Below, piece after piece: positions 7,303 through 16,647 of a stretch of 64,000 bases of DNA. A program made the position numbers and the translations under genes. This DNA comes from UBA7703 sp034926785 (GTDB lineage Bacteria; Bacillota; Clostridia; Christensenellales; CAG-138). Position 1 is the first letter of the stretch, and every line of letters starts with the position of its first letter. The stretch is from NCBI GenBank assembly GCA_034926785.1, contig JAYFQU010000001.1, positions 1 to 64,000 of the forward strand, given 5' to 3'. Under the pieces are notes generated by a model. That model was not told the origin of the DNA and made no database searches. It saw only the letters and a list, made by a program, of their open reading frames with translations.

Positions 7303-9021
7303 CTAGCGTGCCTTCCGCAGGGGAAGCATAATCCGCGCCAAAATGCATCCCGGTGCAATCTCCTCGATGGTGAGTCCATATTCCCCGCCATAGAGAATCT
7401 TGAGCCGACGGTTAACGTTGCGTATGCCGATTCTTCCGAGGCGGTTTTCGCCCTCCTCGTTCGTTCCGTCCCAGCTCAGGAGCCGTTTGATGTTTTCCCG
7501 GTCCTGCTCGGTCATGCTGCCGTCGTGTTCCACCTCCAAGTAGAGGCGATCCTTTGCGAAAATGCGCAGTATGATCGTGCCGTTTGCGCGTTTTTCGATG
7601 CCGTGCTCCACGGCGTTTTCCACAATCGGCTGCAAGATGAGCCGGGGCACCGCCTGATCCAGCAGCGACTCGTCGATCTCCTTCTCCACGCGAAGCCGCT
7701 CGCCATAGCGCTCCGAGAGGATATAAAGGTAGGCGTCCACATACCGAAGCTCCTCGGAGATCGGCACCACCGGGCTGCCGCCGCGCGCCATCGCCGCGTC
7801 CAGCATGGTTGAGAGGGATTCGATCATGCTGCAGGCTTTCTCGTTATTCGCCAGGCGCACTTCCCAGTTGATGATCTCCAGCGTATTGTTCAAAAAATGC
7901 GGGCTGATCTGGCTTTGCAGCGCCTTTACACGCGCGTCCTGCAGGGCAAGCTGCTCCTCATAGCTCTGATCAAACTGGGTCTTGAGCTCAACGGACATGC
8001 TGTTGAAATGCTCCGCAAGCGAACGAAACTCCCTGCTCTGCGGCAGCGGGTCGATGGCATAGCCCCGCTCACCGCGCTTGACATGCCGAGCAGCATCGAT
8101 CAGCCGCTCCAGCGGTTCGGTCACATAGCGATAGAACGCCCAGACGACGAAGAAGAGCAACGGCACAGCGAGCAGCATCACCAAAACGAGAAACCGCATC
8201 GAGCTGGGCAGCTCGCTCGTAATCTGCGCCCCATCCGAACGGGCGAGCAGCGTAAGCGTATAGTCTGAGGTGCGCAGCGTCCGGTCAATCGGATAGAGCT
8301 GATCCGCGCCCGTCTTCTGCGCCCCCTCCGTTACGCCGTCTCCCGCGATCACACGGGAGATACCGTTGAGGTTTACACTCGCGTCCGTCAGCCAGACGAT
8401 ATTGTTCAGCGGGGCGAAGAGCGCCTCCTCGTCACATTCCATGACGATCACCGCATATGGTTCAAACGCGCTGTTTACGATATTTCGCAGCAGATAAAGC
8501 ACCCCGTTCGCTTCAAAGAAGCGAACGCGCGTGCTCGATTCCTTCGATAGCTCCTTGGCAATCTCGTGCGCATGCGCGCGGTAGCTGCGGATCGGCTCGG
8601 TCTTGCCCATATTGGAGCGGTTGCTCGCGTAATAGATCGTGCCCGGCCGTGAGATAAAATAGAGCATGACGCCGCGAAAGTTCTCATCGTAGGAATACTG
8701 CTGGGAGAGATACTCCGTAACACTGGCATAGAGCGCAACGCCGTCCGCATCCTCACGATACTGTTCCCAGGCGCGCTGAATCACGTTGTCATAGCTCGCC
8801 GCGCGAGAGGCAGCCAGCGCGGAGTTGACGCTCACCTTGGTGAGATCCAGGGCGTTTGTCACGCTGGTGTCAATCGTGTCGTCAATGCGACTCTGAAGAT
8901 TATTGCGGATAAAATAGCCCGAAAGCGTCAAAATCAGCAGCACGGGCAAGATCCAGCAAACCCCAATGAGCGCAATCAGCCCGTGTTTGAGCGAAATACC
9001 GCGCCCCGTCCGCTCCGCCAT
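7303..9021 (-). CDS. Sensor histidine kinase, YesM family
   Basis: A 572-residue membrane kinase. One helix at about 15-38, an extracellular sensor region to about 275, a second helix at 276-298, a HAMP segment at about 299-350, then a His_kinase domain with the phospho-accepting histidine in QISPHFLNNTLE (His375) and an ATPase domain with the N-box PIVENAVEHG. This is the usual partner of YesN-type regulators (3015-3761). The ATG at 9021 is preferred over the GTG one codon upstream because of spacing to GGGGGG. It lies between the phosphorylase and the importer and probably senses the extracellular sugar. Confidence 0.92.
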   Translation of the reverse strand: MAERTGRGISLKHGLIALIGVCWILPVLLILTLSGYFIRNNLQSRIDDTIDTSVTNALDLTKVSVNSALAASRAASYDNVIQRAWEQYREDADGVALYASVTEYLSQQYSYDENFRGVMLYFISRPGTIYYASNRSNMGKTEPIRSYRAHAHEIAKELSKESSTRVRFFEANGVLYLLRNIVNSAFEPYAVIVMECDEEALFAPLNNIVWLTDASVNLNGISRVIAGDGVTEGAQKTGADQLYPIDRTLRTSDYTLTLLARSDGAQITSELPSSMRFLVLVMLLAVPLLFFVVWAFYRYVTEPLERLIDAARHVKRGERGYAIDPLPQSREFRSLAEHFNSMSVELKTQFDQSYEEQLALQDARVKALQSQISPHFLNNTLEIINWEVRLANNEKACSMIESLSTMLDAAMARGGSPVVPISEELRYVDAYLYILSERYGERLRVEKEIDESLLDQAVPRLILQPIVENAVEHGIEKRANGTIILRIFAKDRLYLEVEHDGSMTEQDRENIKRLLSWDGTNEEGENRLGRIGIRNVNRRLKILYGGEYGLTIEEIAPGCILARIMLPLRKAR

Positions 9022-9087
9022 CACAGCCCCCCCTTTATCGCTTGATGATAGCGCAGGCTCCGGAATACACCGAAGCCTGCCATTTTG

Positions 9088-11481
9088 CTATCCGAGTTCC
9101 ACCTCCACGCGGCATCTGCCGCCGGCTGGAAGTGGCGGTATTACCTCCGCCGGAACGCCGTCCACGCGGATTCTCTTTACCCCGCGCGAAACGCCGTTCG
9201 GGTTGGAAACGTGGATTTCATATACAGCCCCACGCCAGACGCGCGTAAGCGAAAATTCCTTCCAGTCTCTGGGAATGGTCGGATCGACGATCAGGCGGTC
9301 ATAGTCCGGGCGAATGCCGAGGATGTACTCCGTTGCCGCAAAATAGGACCAGCCGGCAGAGCCCGTCATAAACGGGTGCCGCGCGCGCCCGAACGCCGTA
9401 TGCGCGCTGCCCACCACAAACTGGCAGTAGACATAGGGTTCCGCCTGGCGTATCTCTATCTTATCATTTTGGTGATAGGGGCACAATGCGTCATAAAACT
9501 CCATGGCGGTCTCCCCGTCGCCCAGCGCCGAGGCTGCGCCCCAAGCCCATGGGTTGGGATGCGAAAAGATCGCGCCGTTCTCCTTTAATCCCGGGTAGAC
9601 ACGGGTCACGAAGCCGATGCCGTCGTCCGGCTTGGTATACGGCGGCGCGTTGAGCATAATACCATATGGGGTAAATAAGTATTCCTTTACCGCAGCGAGG
9701 GCGCGTTCGCCGCGCTCTTGGGACGCGACGCCGGAAAGCACCGCCCAGGCGTTACTCTCAAGATGCACCTTGCCTTCCTCATCCGTATGGGTGCCGATCT
9801 TCCGGTTATCCGCCGTGATGCCGCGGATATACCACTCGCCATCCCAGAGGACGCGCTCGCAGGTATCCTTCACGCGATGCGCCATCTCCTGATAGCGCGC
9901 CGCGTCGGCCTCGTTGCCGAGCCGTTTCGCCAGCGGGCAAAACTGCTCCAGCGCCCAGTGATGCAGGAAGCTCACCATCGCGCTCTCACCGCCGCCGAGG
10001 TTGAGACAGTCGTTCCAGTCCGCGCGGAGTCCCTTGCAGATGCCGTTCCGGCCGATCTGTTCCGCCGAAAAATTCAGGATTCGCTTGAGGTGATCGTAAA
10101 CGCTCTCCTCCCCGCCGTCGGCGTAGGAGACCATTTCAGAGGCAAAGGAGAGGTCGCCCGTCTCCTTGATATACTGCGCGACGGCGGCGACGAGCCAGAG
10201 CGCGTCGTCCGAACAGGCGTCCTTGATTCCGTGCACGATGGTTGCGCGGTCCGGCGTCGGGATCACGGTTGGCGAACGGAAGCTCTGCTGTTTCTGTTCC
10301 GGTTCAAACCAGCGCGGCTCGAACAGATGCAGTCCATAACCCGCCTTTGTCTCGGCGCGCAGGAGCTCAATCATGCGCTGGCGACATTTTTCGGGATTAC
10401 TGTGCGGCACGCACATTGCGTCCTGCGCGGTATCCCGGTAACCAAGCCCCGTCCGCCCGCCGACCTCGATAAACGAAGAAAAACGGGAGAAGATCACGTT
10501 GATCTCGCTCTGATAGAGCGTCCAGGTGTTGATCAGCGAGTTCATGCCCGCGTTCGGGGTATCGATCTGCAGGCGGCTGAGCTTATTCTCCCAGAAACGG
10601 CGGAGCTTTTCAAACTGCTCGTCCACCGCCGCCGCGCTGCCATATTTTTTGCGCATCGCGGCGCCGCTCTCCACGCCGCCTTCTCCGAGCAGGAAGATGA
10701 GGCGCGCGCTTTCGCCCGGCGCGAGGGTGATTTGCTTCATCAGCGAGCCACAATGGTTGCCGCCTAACTCCGCGCTGCCGGAACATGCGCCGCGCTCCAC
10801 CGCAATCGGATTGCGCTCCGTACGATAAGGGCCGATAAACGAGTCTCGCAGGCAGTCGTGCCCATCCGGCTCGAAGTTCGAGGTGAAAAACTGCAGACCG
10901 TCGAGTTCTTCATAATATAGATCATGCTCGATGACGCCGTTTTGATAGCGTGAGCCCGCCGCATAGAGACTCATCTGAAAGTTGCGATTGTCCATGTCGA
11001 TCTGGTGAAACGAAAACTCGCAATAGGAAAACGCGGAGAGTTTGCGCGCTCTGCGGCTGTCGTTACGGAGGGTAACATCCCAGATTTCCACCGGGTCGTC
11101 CTCGGCGATAAACAGCGTCTGCTCCGCGTGAATCTCGCGATAGTCGCAGAGATATTTGCTGTAGGAGAGCCCATGGCGACAGCTATACTTCGCCTGATCC
11201 AGCGGTTTGCCTACCGGCTGCCAACTGACACTCCAGAAATCGCCGTCCGCTTCGTCTCGCAGGTAAACGTAGTGCCCGGGAAAGTCCATCGGCACGCCAT
11301 TCGCGCGGAAGCGTGTGATGCGGTGATACTCGCTCGACCCGGAGAAGAGATATCCTCCCGCGGTTTGATTCAGCACCCCGCACATGCTCTTGGTTCCAAT
11401 ATAGTTTGTCCAGGAGACGGGCGTATCCACCCGGTCGATTACATATTCTCGGTTTTTGTCGTCAAAATATCCATAGCGCAT
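9088..11481 (-). CDS. GH94 disaccharide phosphorylase, cellobiose phosphorylase-like
   Basis: A 797-residue enzyme aligned along its whole length with glycoside hydrolase family 94: N-terminal GYFDDKNREYVI, the HRITRFRANGVPMDFPGHY and DFWSVSWQPVGKP segments, and the catalytic-aspartate region ADWNDCLNLGGGE (487-499). GH94 enzymes split a beta-linked disaccharide with phosphate to give sugar-1-P plus a free sugar. The closest remembered sequences are cellobiose phosphorylases, so cellobiose to glucose-1-P plus glucose is the best guess, with chitobiose or another beta-disaccharide as the alternative. It is cytoplasmic (no signal peptide). The phosphohexomutase at the far end of the locus would process the product. 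Confidence 0.9.
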   Translation of the reverse strand: MRYGYFDDKNREYVIDRVDTPVSWTNYIGTKSMCGVLNQTAGGYLFSGSSEYHRITRFRANGVPMDFPGHYVYLRDEADGDFWSVSWQPVGKPLDQAKYSCRHGLSYSKYLCDYREIHAEQTLFIAEDDPVEIWDVTLRNDSRRARKLSAFSYCEFSFHQIDMDNRNFQMSLYAAGSRYQNGVIEHDLYYEELDGLQFFTSNFEPDGHDCLRDSFIGPYRTERNPIAVERGACSGSAELGGNHCGSLMKQITLAPGESARLIFLLGEGGVESGAAMRKKYGSAAAVDEQFEKLRRFWENKLSRLQIDTPNAGMNSLINTWTLYQSEINVIFSRFSSFIEVGGRTGLGYRDTAQDAMCVPHSNPEKCRQRMIELLRAETKAGYGLHLFEPRWFEPEQKQQSFRSPTVIPTPDRATIVHGIKDACSDDALWLVAAVAQYIKETGDLSFASEMVSYADGGEESVYDHLKRILNFSAEQIGRNGICKGLRADWNDCLNLGGGESAMVSFLHHWALEQFCPLAKRLGNEADAARYQEMAHRVKDTCERVLWDGEWYIRGITADNRKIGTHTDEEGKVHLESNAWAVLSGVASQERGERALAAVKEYLFTPYGIMLNAPPYTKPDDGIGFVTRVYPGLKENGAIFSHPNPWAWGAASALGDGETAMEFYDALCPYHQNDKIEIRQAEPYVYCQFVVGSAHTAFGRARHPFMTGSAGWSYFAATEYILGIRPDYDRLIVDPTIPRDWKEFSLTRVWRGAVYEIHVSNPNGVSRGVKRIRVDGVPAEVIPPLPAGGRCRVEVELG

Positions 11482-11503
11482 CGGTCAGAATCCTCCTTTT
11501 GCC

Positions 11504-11531
11504 ATTCTATCAAATTCTTACTCCGCGTCCA
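11504..11531 (-). promoter_or_regulatory. Promoter of the GH94 gene
   Basis: On the minus strand TGGACG (11526-11531), 16-base spacer, TAGAAT (11504-11509) with an upstream TGA giving an extended -10. AAAGGAGG follows before the ATG at 11481. Confidence 0.45.
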
Positions 11532-11641
11532 TATGCGGGCGGATGCGGTTTGTTGCCTGTGGTTGTCAGGGTGCAGGCACGAGCGGAAAGCCGCTCCGGA
11601 TGCCGCCAGACTAAAAAAACGAATTTCTCGCGCAATTCTAT

Positions 11642-11669
11642 TTGTCAGCCCTTCCAAAGCGGATATAAT
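11642..11669 (+). promoter_or_regulatory. Promoter of the OmpR-type two-component operon
   Basis: TTGTCA (11642-11647), 16-base spacer, perfect TATAAT (11664-11669), about 70 bases upstream of the regulator start. It is divergent from the GH94 promoter. Confidence 0.65.
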
Positions 11670-11740
11670 GATAGCAGGGCGTAAGGCAGCCGCTGGCAGC
11701 AGCCGCAGCGCCGACGGCATGCCGGAAGGTTGGTGGATTG

Positions 11741-12433
11741 ATGCGCATCTTGATCGTAGAAGACGAATCGGAGATCGTCCGGTTTCTCACGCTGGAACTG
11801 CAGCACGAAGGCTATCTTGTGGAAAGCCGCGCGGACGGCAGAAGCGGCCTGGAGCAGGCGCTTACCGGCGGGTTTGACCTTGTTTTGCTGGATGTTATGC
11901 TCCCTGAGCTGAACGGCATCGAGGTGCTGCGCCGCCTGCGCAGGGAAAGCGCCGTTCCCGTCATCCTCATCACCGCGCGCGACGCGGTCATGGAGAAGGT
12001 CAACGGCCTTGACATGGGCGCAAACGACTACATCACAAAGCCGTTCCATATTGAGGAGTTGCTCGCGCGGATCCGCATGGTGCTCCGAACTGTCGACCCG
12101 GCGGCGCAAACCGCGTCGGGAGACGTGCTCGCCCTCGGCGACCTTTCGCTCTCCGCGGCATCCCGCCAGGTCACGCGCGCCGGCGAATTGATTGAGCTGA
12201 CCAAGACCCAGTATGACCTGCTGGAATATCTGCTGCGAAATCGCGACATCGTGCTCACGCGCGATCAGATTCTCAATCAGGTTTGGGGGTATTCCTATGC
12301 GGGCAACAGCAACGTGGTAGACGTCTATGTTCGCTACGTGCGAAACCGCATCCACGATACGGACGAGAGCAAGATTATAGAGACGGTACGGGGGATTGGC
12401 TATGTCATACGGGATAAAACGCGTAAAGAGTAA
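11741..12433 (+). CDS. OmpR/PhoB-family response regulator
   Basis: A 230-residue regulator: receiver domain at 1-115 with acidic residues Glu7/Asp8, phospho-accepting Asp51 (LVLLDVMLP) and Lys near 101 (DYITKPFH), then a winged-helix DNA-binding domain at about 130-228 ending with YVRYVRNRI and TVRGIGYVI. The ATG at 11741 is taken over the TTG one codon earlier. The kinase gene overlaps its 3' end by 32 bases, so the two are translationally coupled and surely partners. The genes they control are not evident; the pair faces away from the sugar locus. Confidence 0.93.
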   Translation: MRILIVEDESEIVRFLTLELQHEGYLVESRADGRSGLEQALTGGFDLVLLDVMLPELNGIEVLRRLRRESAVPVILITARDAVMEKVNGLDMGANDYITKPFHIEELLARIRMVLRTVDPAAQTASGDVLALGDLSLSAASRQVTRAGELIELTKTQYDLLEYLLRNRDIVLTRDQILNQVWGYSYAGNSNVVDVYVRYVRNRIHDTDESKIIETVRGIGYVIRDKTRKE

Positions 12434-13796
12434 ACTCACCAACCGCCTGACCAAGGTGTATGCGGCTTTGTTTTCCGCAATCTTCTTTCTCCTCTCCGTC
12501 GGCGTATTCCTGCTTGCTTACCGATTTCTTTTGCAGAAACAATGGGACCACCTGCTGAATACGGTTCAGCTCATCAGCGACAATTTAATTGAGGAGATTG
12601 AGGAAGGCGAGCCGCTCAAAAGCCCCGAGATGCTCAGCGAGCTAAATGTTGACCCCAATCTTTCCATATTAATTCTGGATAATGACGGAAATCTGATCAA
12701 CCGCGTACTCAATTTTCCGCTGCCCGACGGTCTGAGCCAAAAATCCGGCCGTTCGCCGGAGCCTTTTATCTATCAAAACGCGCTGATGCTGCGCGTTTCG
12801 CATCCCATCTCCGAGCGCGAGACCTCCTACGGAACGCTCACTCTCGTCTATAGCTTGTCCAGCGAGACCGCCTTTCTCAAGCTGCTTGGCGTTCTGCTGC
12901 TCGGCGCCAACTGCGCCGGAGCGCTGATTGCGCTGCTCGCGAGTCAGCGGGCGAGCCGCCGCATGCTCGCGCCCATCGGCCGGATGATCTCAGCCGCGAA
13001 CCAGATCGGCAGCGCGACGATGGATGCGCGGTTGGAAGAGCCCGAGGCGGACGATGAGCTCAGGAGCCTCGCGCGCACCATCAACGGCATGCTGGATCGC
13101 GTCTCCGCCGCCTATCGCCAGCAAGGCCGGTTTGTCGCAGATGTTTCGCATGAATTGCGAACGCCGCTCGCCGTCATGCAGGGCAATGTGGATCTGCTCT
13201 CCCGCTGGGGCAGCGAGGATAAAACCGTCCTGCAGGACAGTATCCGCGCGCTCGAAAAACAAACCGCATATATGAACGATCTCGTGGAAAACCTCCTGTT
13301 CCTGGCCAGGAGCGATCATGCGCAGTCCCGCTTGGACCCTTCGTCGTTTTCCGTGCGCGCGCTGTTTGAAGAATTGGCGGAAGAGCAGGCGCTCATCGAT
13401 CCCGCGCATCACTACGAAATCCATCTGCCGGCCGAAAACGAAAGCATGCTCGCCGATCGCCAAATGATCAAGCAGCTTCTGCGCGCGTTGATTGACAATA
13501 GCATGAAGTATACGCCCGAGGGCGGCGAAATCCGGCTCAGCTATGCCAGGCCGGAGGGTCAGGCCGTCCTTCAGGTTTGTGACAACGGCGTCGGGATGGC
13601 CGCCGAGGACTGCGCGCATGCGTTTGAACGGTTTTATCGTGTCGACCGGGCGCGCGCGCGCGCAACCGGCGGCATGGGACTCGGCCTTTCCATCGTTCTC
13701 GCCATAGCCCAGGCGCATGGCGGAAGCGCCCGCGCCGAAAGCACGCTGGGCGAAGGAACGACAATTACGGTATCCATTCCGCAATCGCCTTTGTGA
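12402..13796 (+). CDS. HAMP-domain sensor histidine kinase
   Basis: A 464-residue kinase with membrane helices at about 19-41 and 160-181, a short extracellular loop, a HAMP segment near 182-236, a HisKA dimerisation domain with His250 in VSHELRTPLAVM, and an ATPase domain with N-box LIDNSMKYTP, G1 box CDNGVGM and G2 box GMGLGLSIV. The ATG at 12402 is chosen; a TTG two codons upstream is less likely. It overlaps the response regulator gene and is its cognate sensor. A hairpin with T-run at 13997-14032 may end this transcript. Confidence 0.93.
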   Translation: MSYGIKRVKSKLTNRLTKVYAALFSAIFFLLSVGVFLLAYRFLLQKQWDHLLNTVQLISDNLIEEIEEGEPLKSPEMLSELNVDPNLSILILDNDGNLINRVLNFPLPDGLSQKSGRSPEPFIYQNALMLRVSHPISERETSYGTLTLVYSLSSETAFLKLLGVLLLGANCAGALIALLASQRASRRMLAPIGRMISAANQIGSATMDARLEEPEADDELRSLARTINGMLDRVSAAYRQQGRFVADVSHELRTPLAVMQGNVDLLSRWGSEDKTVLQDSIRALEKQTAYMNDLVENLLFLARSDHAQSRLDPSSFSVRALFEELAEEQALIDPAHHYEIHLPAENESMLADRQMIKQLLRALIDNSMKYTPEGGEIRLSYARPEGQAVLQVCDNGVGMAAEDCAHAFERFYRVDRARARATGGMGLGLSIVLAIAQAHGGSARAESTLGEGTTITVSIPQSPL

Positions 13797-13996
13797 GTTC
13801 TTGCAACGGTGCTTGTCCAATAAAAGCGCTCCCGTGATTTGGGCGTTCACACAGCGATTATACGCTGCACCGGCGTTTCCCGTCTCTTCGCCTTCCGCGC
13901 CTACTCCTGTTGGCCGGAAAAGGATTGGGTGATATCGTCGGTTTCACCTGGTCATACCACAGCAGATTACCCGAATTCAGCCATACAAGAAAGCCA

Positions 13997-14032
13997 AATG
14001 CGGACGAAGTGCATTCGCCCGCATTGATTTTT
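13997..14032 (+). terminator. Probable terminator after the two-component operon
   Basis: AATGCGG (13997-14003) pairs with CCGCATT (14019-14025), with an inner CGAA/TTCG stem across one mismatch, followed by GATTTTTAT. It lies between the convergent kinase and diguanylate cyclase genes; the 283-base gap 13797-14079 holds no other feature I can support. Confidence 0.6.
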
Positions 14033-14079
14033 ATGGTCACCTTATTTAGCAGGGACAGCGGCTGCCCATCACTTCCACT

Positions 14080-15282
14080 TTATGCATTTCCCGCACAGCA
14101 GATAAAACGATAGGCTCCCCCCTCCGGGTCATAGCGGCAACAGCGGTTTTTCCCGGCGTCCTTGGCGCGATAGAGCGCCTTATCCGCATAGAAATATGCG
14201 CTGTGCGCCATGGTGCTTGGCAGCAGGCAGAGCCCGACGCTCATGGTCACGCGGCCATGCTCCGCCGCGCCCGTGTGCGGAATATCCATGCTCTCAATCG
14301 CGCCGCGCAGATCCTCCGCAACCTGTTCGCAGCGCGCCGCGTTTTCCTCCGGCCACACGGCCAGGAACTCCTCCCCGCCGATGCGCCCGATATCGATGCT
14401 TGTTTTCGCACGATAGTTTCTCAATGCCGTGCCGATCCGCCGGAGCAATTCGTCCCCTTCCGGGTGGCCATAGGTGTCGTTGAATAGTTTGTAATCGTCA
14501 ATATCCAACACGGCGCAAGCGATGCTGTGCCCGCTTTCCACGCATTCCCCCAGCACGAGATCATATCGGTCAAACAACATACGCCGGTTCATAAGCCCGG
14601 TGAGTTCATCGGTTGTTGCGGTGTGATAGAGCGCAAAATTCGCTTTTTGCAGATTGCTTTTGGCAATGATATTCTCCAGGGCAAGATGCGCCTGATGATA
14701 GGAGATATACAACCCGACCGTGATCGACAGAATCGAATACACAGCGTCAAGCTGCCAATGCTGCGGCGATTTCACCATGCTTCCAACAACGATATACAGG
14801 CCCGCAAACGGGATGACGGTCAGCGCGTTTTGCACGGGCGGGATATCAAAGGAGATTTGCACCAGCAAAAACATCCAAATCGGCAGCACGCCAAGTTCAT
14901 CGCCGGACATCAGCGTTCCGGAAAGAATTCCACAAAGATACATGACGGCGGAGATGAGATAAACAAGCGACCTCGTGGCGCGGATTGGCCCCGCTGATAC
15001 GCTTCGAAGTAAATTGCAGGTGTAGGAATAGAGAATCACCACAAATGCGGAAGCGACGACGACCGCCAGTACGCGGTTCGTCTGGCGGAGTACCGTTCCG
15101 TAAAAAACGACGAGTAGATCAAACAGAGCCAACGTCAGCACGCACATGCGCTTGAGCGTCAATAGATTGGTGCGGTCGGTCTCCGCACGATACCGCTGAA
15201 TGATGTTTCGATCATAACCAAGGTATCTCCAGCGTTGAATCGCCTGACAAATGCGCTTTATCAATAGTCCGGCCCTCATCAT
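14080..15282 (-). CDS. Membrane diguanylate cyclase (GGDEF domain)
   Basis: A 400-residue protein with about six membrane helices between residues 45 and 195, a short coiled linker, and a GGDEF domain at about 220-390. The active site is GGEEF (302-306), with the substrate and metal residues of VLDIDDYKLFNDTYGHPEGDELL intact in spacing, so c-di-GMP synthesis from two GTP is expected. The RxxD inhibitory site that normally sits five residues before GGEEF is not present, so product inhibition through that site is unlikely. No EAL or HD-GYP partner is nearby. Confidence 0.92.
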   Translation of the reverse strand: MMRAGLLIKRICQAIQRWRYLGYDRNIIQRYRAETDRTNLLTLKRMCVLTLALFDLLVVFYGTVLRQTNRVLAVVVASAFVVILYSYTCNLLRSVSAGPIRATRSLVYLISAVMYLCGILSGTLMSGDELGVLPIWMFLLVQISFDIPPVQNALTVIPFAGLYIVVGSMVKSPQHWQLDAVYSILSITVGLYISYHQAHLALENIIAKSNLQKANFALYHTATTDELTGLMNRRMLFDRYDLVLGECVESGHSIACAVLDIDDYKLFNDTYGHPEGDELLRRIGTALRNYRAKTSIDIGRIGGEEFLAVWPEENAARCEQVAEDLRGAIESMDIPHTGAAEHGRVTMSVGLCLLPSTMAHSAYFYADKALYRAKDAGKNRCCRYDPEGGAYRFICCAGNA

Positions 15283-15322
15283 TCGCTTCTTGTCAGCCTC
15301 CCGAGGATGCTGTTACACGGAA

Positions 15323-15357
15323 GAATCCCCAAGCATGCAGTTTTGCATGGGGGATTC
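15323..15357 (-). promoter_or_regulatory. Long hairpin in the leader of the diguanylate cyclase mRNA
   Basis: GAATCCCC (15323-15330) pairs with GGGGATTC (15350-15357), and CATGCA (15334-15339) with TGCATG (15344-15349), giving 14 pairs with a 3-base bulge. No T-run follows. It lies between the promoter at 15383-15412 and the start codon at 15282, so it would be in the 5' leader. I could not match it to the c-di-GMP-I riboswitch core. Confidence 0.5.
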
Positions 15358-15382
15358 CAATGACTATTTCATACAATGTAAT

Positions 15383-15412
15383 AGTATAGGTTCAAATTGC
15401 GGAAAATTGCAA
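15383..15412 (-). promoter_or_regulatory. Promoter of the diguanylate cyclase gene
   Basis: On the minus strand TTGCAA (15407-15412), 18-base spacer, TATACT (15383-15388), about 100 bases upstream of the start codon. Confidence 0.6.
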
Positions 15413-15539
15413 GTGGTTTTGGGCGATAATCCTTCACCAATCCGGCTTTTTTACAAAAGCCTCGCGGGTTGCCCTGCTCTGCAAGGGATAAAGGAGCGCG
15501 TATGTCCTCGCCAATCTGTTACATCGCAACATATGCGTT

Positions 15540-16478
15540 TTACAGCAGCCGCTTCCGCCGGAAAAAGAGAAAGCTGAAGATGACGACGAGGACGCTTAGA
15601 ATAATCACCGCGGGATACCCATAGCGGCTTGCCAGTTCAGGCATAAATTTGAAATTCATGCCATACCAACCGACGATGAGTGTCAGCGGCATGAAAATAG
15701 TGGTTACCACCGTGAATACCTTCATAATGCGGTTCGCGCTGTAATCCAGCGCCGCCATATAAGCCTCGCGCACCTGCACGAGACTATCGCGCAGCAGCTG
15801 GGCGTTTGCCGAGAGGCGGGAGATTTTATCCCGCACGGTTCGAAAATAGTAGAGGTTTTTGTGCGAGAATAGATCCACCTCGTTCTCCAGCATGGCATCG
15901 AACAAGTCCAGCAGCTGCTCGTAATAATTGCGGATGATCAAGAGCCGGCGCCGAAGCGAGAGAATCTCGCTATTGAAGCTCTTGTCCGTGGTGTTGTTTT
16001 CAATCTGCGCTTCCATTGCCGCAACGCGGTCGTCAAACTCCTCCAAATCACTGCCGTCCCGACTCAGCAGCCGCTCAAAAAACACGCTGATCAGCCTTTC
16101 CAGCGAAACGGTCTTGGGGCTCAGGCGGCGCACTGCTTCCGTCAGCGCAATAGGAATGCTCTCGTCGTCATCTCGCAGCGAGACGAGCAGCATAAGGTTT
16201 TTCTTAACAAACAGGGCGACGCGGTCTTTTGCACCATACACATTTGAGATTTCCCGCACGGAGACGATTGCAAAGAGATGTCCGTCCGCCATCTCAACAG
16301 CGGAGCGAAAACGCCCCTCCGTTTTTTCGCATTCTTCCATGAGCGCAGAACCAAAACCAACGCGCGCGCCAAAGCCGCCGCGCAGATCATTTAGCCTTGC
16401 AACGCCCGCCGTAAGGCGGCCCTCGTCCAGCTGTTCCGGCTCAATCTGCCGTAATTCATCGGAAAATTCATACAGCAT
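15540..16478 (-). CDS. corA: CorA-family divalent metal ion channel
   Basis: A 312-residue protein with a large cytoplasmic N-terminal domain and two C-terminal helices. The first helix ends in the family signature YGMN (LIVGWYGMNFKFMPE), which forms the Mg2+ selectivity ring at the outer pore mouth; a basic tail (FFRRKRLL) ends the protein, as in CorA. The ATG at 16478 is preceded by GAGGGAGAGA; upstream in-frame starts add a basic non-homologous leader. It is a single gene, divergent from the small DUF6440 gene. Confidence 0.93.
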   Translation of the reverse strand: MLYEFSDELRQIEPEQLDEGRLTAGVARLNDLRGGFGARVGFGSALMEECEKTEGRFRSAVEMADGHLFAIVSVREISNVYGAKDRVALFVKKNLMLLVSLRDDDESIPIALTEAVRRLSPKTVSLERLISVFFERLLSRDGSDLEEFDDRVAAMEAQIENNTTDKSFNSEILSLRRRLLIIRNYYEQLLDLFDAMLENEVDLFSHKNLYYFRTVRDKISRLSANAQLLRDSLVQVREAYMAALDYSANRIMKVFTVVTTIFMPLTLIVGWYGMNFKFMPELASRYGYPAVIILSVLVVIFSFLFFRRKRLL

Positions 16479-16606
16479 GTCGTTCTCTCCCTCTTGTGCG
16501 ATTTTAGGGGGCGCGCTCCATCCGCGCGGGCTTCCCGCGCGCCGGGATTCCTGCTTTGAATAGATGATATGCCGAACGCGCCGCATGGTCAAGCACTTCG
16601 TGCATA

Positions 16607-16615
16607 TGCTATACT
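16607..16615 (+). promoter_or_regulatory. Extended -10 promoter of the DUF6440 gene
   Basis: TGCTATACT: a TGn extension (16607-16609) directly in front of TATACT (16610-16615), with no good -35 box, 33 bases upstream of the ATG. Confidence 0.4.
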
Positions 16616-16647
16616 GTTCCTATACCACGACTTGGAGGGGGATCGCC

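Noticed and set aside
15283..15539. c-di-GMP riboswitch upstream of the diguanylate cyclase
   Set aside because: The region holds a simple hairpin and promoter; I could not find the conserved GEMM core or tetraloop-receptor.
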